The position numbers and the translations under genes are program-made. Below the pieces are notes generated by a model. That model saw nothing but the letters and a program-made list of their open reading frames with translations. It ran no database searches and had not been told where the DNA came from. Of a DNA stretch of 7,820 bases, positions 5,501-7,820 are shown piece after piece (within the stretch, counting starts at the first letter, position 1; every line of letters starts with the position of its first letter). This DNA is from CAYVUI01 sp964454745 (GTDB taxonomy: Bacteria > Planctomycetota > Phycisphaerae > Sedimentisphaerales > Anaerohalosphaeraceae): positions 1 to 7,820 of the forward strand of contig CAYVUI010000157.1 of NCBI GenBank assembly GCA_964454745.1, read 5' to 3'.

Positions 5501-7820
5501 CCAGATACCGATGATGATGGCCTGACGGATTATCAGGAAGTGAAAACCTATAATACCGATCCGACATTACCGGATACCGATGGGGACGGCCTGCCGGACG
5601 GCTGGGAGGTTCAGAACAGCCTCGATCCACTGGATGATACCGGCAGCAATGGTGCATCAGGCAATCCGGACAGTGACGGCTTTACCAACATGATGGAATA
5701 CAATGCCGGTCTCGATGCCCAGACGGATAACGGCAACCGGGTCACACTGTATGAATACGATGCGGGCGGCCAAATTACTCTCCAGCGGGAAATTGAATCC
5801 AACAATGGCATTCTCTATATGACAGAAACGCAGACCGATTATGATATCCTGGGCCGGACCACCCGAACCCGGCAGCTTGCTTCACCCGGTATCGGCACGG
5901 GCAAGGGTACGGATAACAGCAACGACCGGATCACCCTGTATACGTATGATATCGCCGGGAATGTCAAGAAAGTAATTCGCAAAAAAGGCACCAACAGTGA
6001 CCCGGACATTGAGCAAACCGGCGACCTGGTGACTGAAAACTTCTACGATGCCTTAAACCGCCTGACTAAGGTAACCGATGCCCTCGGTCAGGATACCACG
6101 TACACCTATACCGACAGCGGACAGGTTTCAACCGTGACAGATCCCCAGGGGAATACAACCACCTATGGATATGGTAATGGTCGGCTTATCAAGATTACCG
6201 ATGCCGAAGGTCATTATCGCACTATGGATTATGACAGCCAAAGCCGCCTGATCCAGGAAACAGCGTGGGACCATAAGGGCTATCCGGCAGATCCGAATTA
6301 TCACGAGGCCCTTGAGCAGAAACGCTTTGAATACGATGGCATAGGGCATGTGACCCGTCAGGCGGTGCTCGTTGATGCCTCTCAGGCGTATTCTACGGAT
6401 GTCAGCACGGAATACGACAAGATCACCGATTACACCTATGGCGATGCCAATGACGTCTATGCCGGGCTGCTGGTCAGCCAGAGCCTGTATTACGGAGGAA
6501 CGGGGCAAAACCTCGTAACCGCCCAGACCACCTACGATTATGACTACCTGGACCGTCTTACCATTACCACCAATCCTGCACAGGACGAAACTCACCTGTT
6601 TTATAACGCCGCAGGCCAGCTCGTGCGCCGCCAGCAGGTGGACAGCAATCCCATCCAGGGCCAGTCGGACCCCAATCTCGTAACAGACCTCTACTATGAC
6701 GACCTTGGGCGTCTGATTACATCCATAGACAAACCCCAGAACCCTGACGCCCAGAGCGATTCTTCCTGGCAGACGACCCAGTTTGAGTACGGACTGGACA
6801 ACCTCGTCCAGCAGACCCAGCCCAACGGTATCATCACCACCTTTGGCTACAATACTTTTAACGAAAAGACAGCACAGGTCAGTGACGCGGCTGTAAGCGG
6901 AATTGGGCAGACTACGCTCTACAGCTACAACCGCGTTGGCTGGATGACCCAGATTGCCGGAAACACCGATGAAGAGAATCCCAATACCTGGCAGACGACA
7001 GTCTATTCTTATGACAATCTTGCCCGGGTGACCCAGATCACCTATCCGGACAGCGAGACCATTGGGTATGCCTATAACCTCGGCGGCAAGGTCAAACGCC
7101 GCACCGATCAGAGGAATCTCTCTACCTGGTACGCCTATGACAGCGTCTATAATATGACCCAAAAGGCCACCGACCCCAACCAGACCGAATACATCATCGA
7201 GACCTTCAGTTACGATGGAATCGCCCGGATGGCCTCCGCGGCCAAATCCAGCTTCGTGCAGGCTGATCCCAACGATATTGAGACCGTCATTTATTCTGGC
7301 AGTTTTACCTACAGCGACCTTGGCCCGATGGCTTCGTCCAGCGAGTCCTACTTCGGCGGTTCCGCCAAAACCGTCTCCTATTCTTATGACCAGCAGGGAT
7401 ACAGGGCCTCAACCACCTACCCCAGCACGGATGTGATTACTACTATAAATGACCATGCCGGGCGGGTAAATCAGGTCAAAGTCGGGGTAGCGACACTGGC
7501 CGATTACGACCGTGCCGGACCAAGAGTGGTACGCAGGGCCTATCCAACTGCTGTCGGGACAACGGATTACGCTTATGACAACCTGGGCAGAATTACGGAA
7601 ATCGCGGCTTCCAACGGCGGCGGCACCATTATTGACTTCAATTACAGCTATGTTGCCAATGAGAACAATATCTACCGGAAAACGTTTGATCATCGCAGTG
7701 GCGATCCGTATAATGAGTACAGTTATGATGATATCGACCGTGTAACCGGAGTCGATTACCTCGACTCCACGAGTGAGGCGTTTACAATGGACGACCTGGG
7801 CAACCGTGACAGCGTGACCG
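2381..7820 (+). CDS. Giant exported mosaic protein: beta-helix modules, TSP3-like repeats and YD (RHS) repeats, 3' partial
   Basis: Seen: ATG 2381 opens a frame without any stop to the window end, at least 1813 codons. The start is fixed by an in-frame TAG at 2378 and by AAAGGG upstream. Order of parts (residues): signal or anchor 1-40; low-complexity linker; N-terminal beta-rich region with VFENAFGEGIDLE (195-207) and YPVTWD (343-348); first beta-helix module about 362-706; second about 707-1016; acidic calcium-type repeats 1020-1111; YD repeats from about 1120 to the edge (FYDALNRL, SYDNLARV, AYDNLGRI). Known: YD repeats followed by an RHS core often carry a variable toxin tip, while beta-helices and TSP3 repeats are typical of secreted adhesins and carbohydrate-acting proteins. 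Inferred: a large cell-surface or released protein exported by the Sec route. Odd: base composition changes sharply within the gene. The C-terminus is not visible, so toxin, adhesin or glycan-binding roles cannot be told apart. Confidence 0.92.
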   Translation, partial: MSTIIKNYGKIGGFLLVILALISVMLTALFFHNTSEPALAENPQSEPESIQDPNVSEPIVAEQVDLRSENQRVWLSEQEVTYIDEETGEQVVETVVNQIVEVGSGICYKDAQGDYQLTDVQWEELVDGFGIYKAGYSLEIGQTLGDWLSYLQNGDEILLRPAVLEVEESGTVFKTITANRFSVGQIDPSDPTRLVFENAFGEGIDLELQAHPYGFHQNVIFQDSRLTNGADFPVQAQVHLRTEISMDAYAREGELNIFHDKEHVGTLQEAIEAPAMKGEIVFTEVVEAEEQIEQRLKQRFAQSKVFDSAKKPILADKKFVEDTAGTLYLEETLPVEYMQEAQYPVTWDYGIITASWDPNDSIWYADNTYHVTSDIMIQDGELWIEPGTIIKADQNAGISTGSNGKLIARGKPLNQIWFFQSSRSGVGSAITGGSGPWDGIEIGDGSEMEWVSIFDATTGLTISDRPAIPLRHLHVVACTKGILILDGALESSDDPLYLFNNVVNNNSSTGIEIDGDDGQVQLINCTIYDNTSYGVYVKDTCSHDLKMNNNLFTNTSGVGIGVYNASSSYDPNSPSDPCTPGLSVFELNYNGYYNLVNETSGLVEGPNDITLTVNPYDTTNPTWYPVSYFYLNQTANGGEAVKNAGLAITDPNIGYGDPNDWSIYHVPMDGVTGFSSTTTISTDTTWQPQYGTCDTGNLALGFHHPRIDYYLHKNSLVIINGSGGSTATLEVKPGTVISHYNNYLGGRGILRIGTSGKFICKGDPFNGGYIQWLERGQATYHWSVGTPHYTSYSAIEFLEDEGQSAEFEIAFTEFRGLGSIQINDYWHEDSVIQDCIFKLNRYAILGYGTGDSFGLYNNLFSENYCAVYSPRTGMDLINNTFERNIFAIYAYSGFSTDPWIDIKNCFFVDNTYGIYQNLSQSVTESYNAFYDNTTALTIDNLDATDWADPCTLNAQWLSENPMDSSWTDFYERFRIDTTSQIVDSGYDPSSEGMYGYTAFLNGTVDDPNMDIGYHVPVNLDTDGEGLLDFDEYWAGSDINDPDTDDDGLTDYQEVKTYNTDPTLPDTDGDGLPDGWEVQNSLDPLDDTGSNGASGNPDSDGFTNMMEYNAGLDAQTDNGNRVTLYEYDAGGQITLQREIESNNGILYMTETQTDYDILGRTTRTRQLASPGIGTGKGTDNSNDRITLYTYDIAGNVKKVIRKKGTNSDPDIEQTGDLVTENFYDALNRLTKVTDALGQDTTYTYTDSGQVSTVTDPQGNTTTYGYGNGRLIKITDAEGHYRTMDYDSQSRLIQETAWDHKGYPADPNYHEALEQKRFEYDGIGHVTRQAVLVDASQAYSTDVSTEYDKITDYTYGDANDVYAGLLVSQSLYYGGTGQNLVTAQTTYDYDYLDRLTITTNPAQDETHLFYNAAGQLVRRQQVDSNPIQGQSDPNLVTDLYYDDLGRLITSIDKPQNPDAQSDSSWQTTQFEYGLDNLVQQTQPNGIITTFGYNTFNEKTAQVSDAAVSGIGQTTLYSYNRVGWMTQIAGNTDEENPNTWQTTVYSYDNLARVTQITYPDSETIGYAYNLGGKVKRRTDQRNLSTWYAYDSVYNMTQKATDPNQTEYIIETFSYDGIARMASAAKSSFVQADPNDIETVIYSGSFTYSDLGPMASSSESYFGGSAKTVSYSYDQQGYRASTTYPSTDVITTINDHAGRVNQVKVGVATLADYDRAGPRVVRRAYPTAVGTTDYAYDNLGRITEIAASNGGGTIIDFNYSYVANENNIYRKTFDHRSGDPYNEYSYDDIDRVTGVDYLDSTSEAFTMDDLGNRDSVT
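2957..3430 (+). other. Domain: N-terminal beta module resembling that of WapA/RHS wall proteins
   Basis: The segment runs from VFENAFGEGIDLE (195-207) and the following HQNVIF (216-221) to YPVTWDYG (343-350). In WapA-like and other YD or beta-helix surface proteins I recall a similar arrangement: a strand of the type 'Y-x-A-x-x-G-I/V-D-L', a 'K/H-x-x-V/I-I-L' strand, and a closing 'YPVTIDP' just before the next module. A Glu/Gln-rich helical stretch (VVEAEEQIEQRLKQRF) lies between. The assignment rests on remembered motif patterns and needs a profile search. Confidence 0.4.
3464..4498 (+). other. Domain: first right-handed beta-helix module
   Basis: Residues about 362-706 begin with the typical capping pattern ELWIEPGTIIKA (381-392) followed by GKLIARG. 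Short Asn-rich rungs come next, including NNVVNNNSSTGIEI, INCTIYDNTSYGVYV and NNNLFTNTSGVGIGV, which is the classic 'N-x-x-I/F-x-x-N-x-x-G-I/V' rung of pectate-lyase-like and NosD-like helices. The module closes with LALGFHHP (698-705). Such helices bind or act on polysaccharides or simply form stalks. No catalytic set can be assigned by eye. Confidence 0.75.
4499..5428 (+). other. Domain: second right-handed beta-helix module
   Basis: Residues about 707-1016 repeat the plan of the first module: an opening strand and cap ending in TLEVKPGTVIS, a GRGILRIGTSGKFICKG turn, then Asn-rich rungs such as LYNNLFSENYCAVY, DLINNTFERNIFAIYAY and IKNCFFVDNTYGIYQ. It closes with MDIGYHVP (1009-1016), which parallels LALGFHHP at the end of the first module. 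The two modules therefore look like an ancient internal duplication that has diverged at the sequence level. Confidence 0.72.
5438..5713 (+). other. Domain: TSP3-like calcium-binding Asp-rich repeats
   Basis: Residues 1020-1111 carry four units of the type DxDxDGLxDxxE: DTDGEGLLDFDEY, DTDDDGLTDYQE, DTDGDGLPDGWE and a degenerate DSDGFTNMMEY. This is the thrombospondin type 3-like repeat common in secreted bacterial proteins, where the Asp side chains bind calcium and rigidify the chain. It acts here as the linker between the beta-helix part and the YD repeats. Confidence 0.85.
5738..7820 (+). other. Domain: YD-repeat array of the second protein, continuing past the window
   Basis: From residue 1120 to the window edge there are about two dozen YD-type units, many degenerate. 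The clearest are EYDAGGQI, FYDALNRLTKVTDALGQ (from 1221), YYDDLGRL, SYDNLARVTQITYP (from 1543), AYDNLGRITEI (from 1731) and SYDDIDRV. The last residues seen (MDDLGNRDSVT) are YD-like. No RHS core hallmark of the type GRWLSRDP is reached, so the array's end and any C-terminal effector lie downstream. Codons here favour G or C in the third position, unlike the beta-helix part. Confidence 0.9.

Noticed and set aside
6128..7162. Minus-strand open frame of 344 codons
   Set aside because: It is antisense to the YD array. Its Ile/Gly/Val-rich monotony is the complement of repeated YD codons, it has no recognisable domain, and the plus frame is clearly coding.

Overview
The window is almost entirely filled by two large plus-strand reading frames of the RHS/YD-repeat type, probably a tandem pair. 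Neither is complete here. The first is already open at the left edge (in frame from base 2) and stops at 2309-2311. The second starts at ATG 2381 and is still open at base 7820, at least 1813 codons on. I found no RNA gene, transposase, CRISPR array or credible minus-strand gene. The minus-strand open frames are shadows of the biased codon use of the two real genes.

The first protein has YD repeats, then an inserted jelly-roll domain resembling a carbohydrate-binding module (about 440-985), then more YD repeats. It ends without the conserved RHS core or a variable C-terminal tip. At the left edge the frame runs through a perfect 30-bp palindrome (23-52), which looks out of place in a YD-repeat gene and may mark a recombination or insertion junction.

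The second protein is a mosaic: a signal peptide or signal anchor; an N-terminal beta-rich module like those of WapA-type wall proteins; two successive right-handed beta-helix modules; a calcium-binding TSP3-like stretch rich in DTDGDGL motifs; and about 690 residues of YD repeats that continue past the window. Base composition rises sharply where the beta-helix part gives way to the TSP3/YD part.

The organism cannot be fixed from sequence alone. Large secreted YD and beta-helix proteins, moderate GC and many Asp-Pro-Asn (DPN) tripeptides suggest an environmental bacterium of the Planctomycetota-Verrucomicrobiota-Lentisphaerota group, perhaps Phycisphaerae/Sedimentisphaerales. This is a low-confidence impression from memory. 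The pair probably makes large exported proteins for surface attachment, polysaccharide contact or contact-dependent competition. The decisive C-terminal part of the second protein, where an RHS toxin would sit, lies outside the window.
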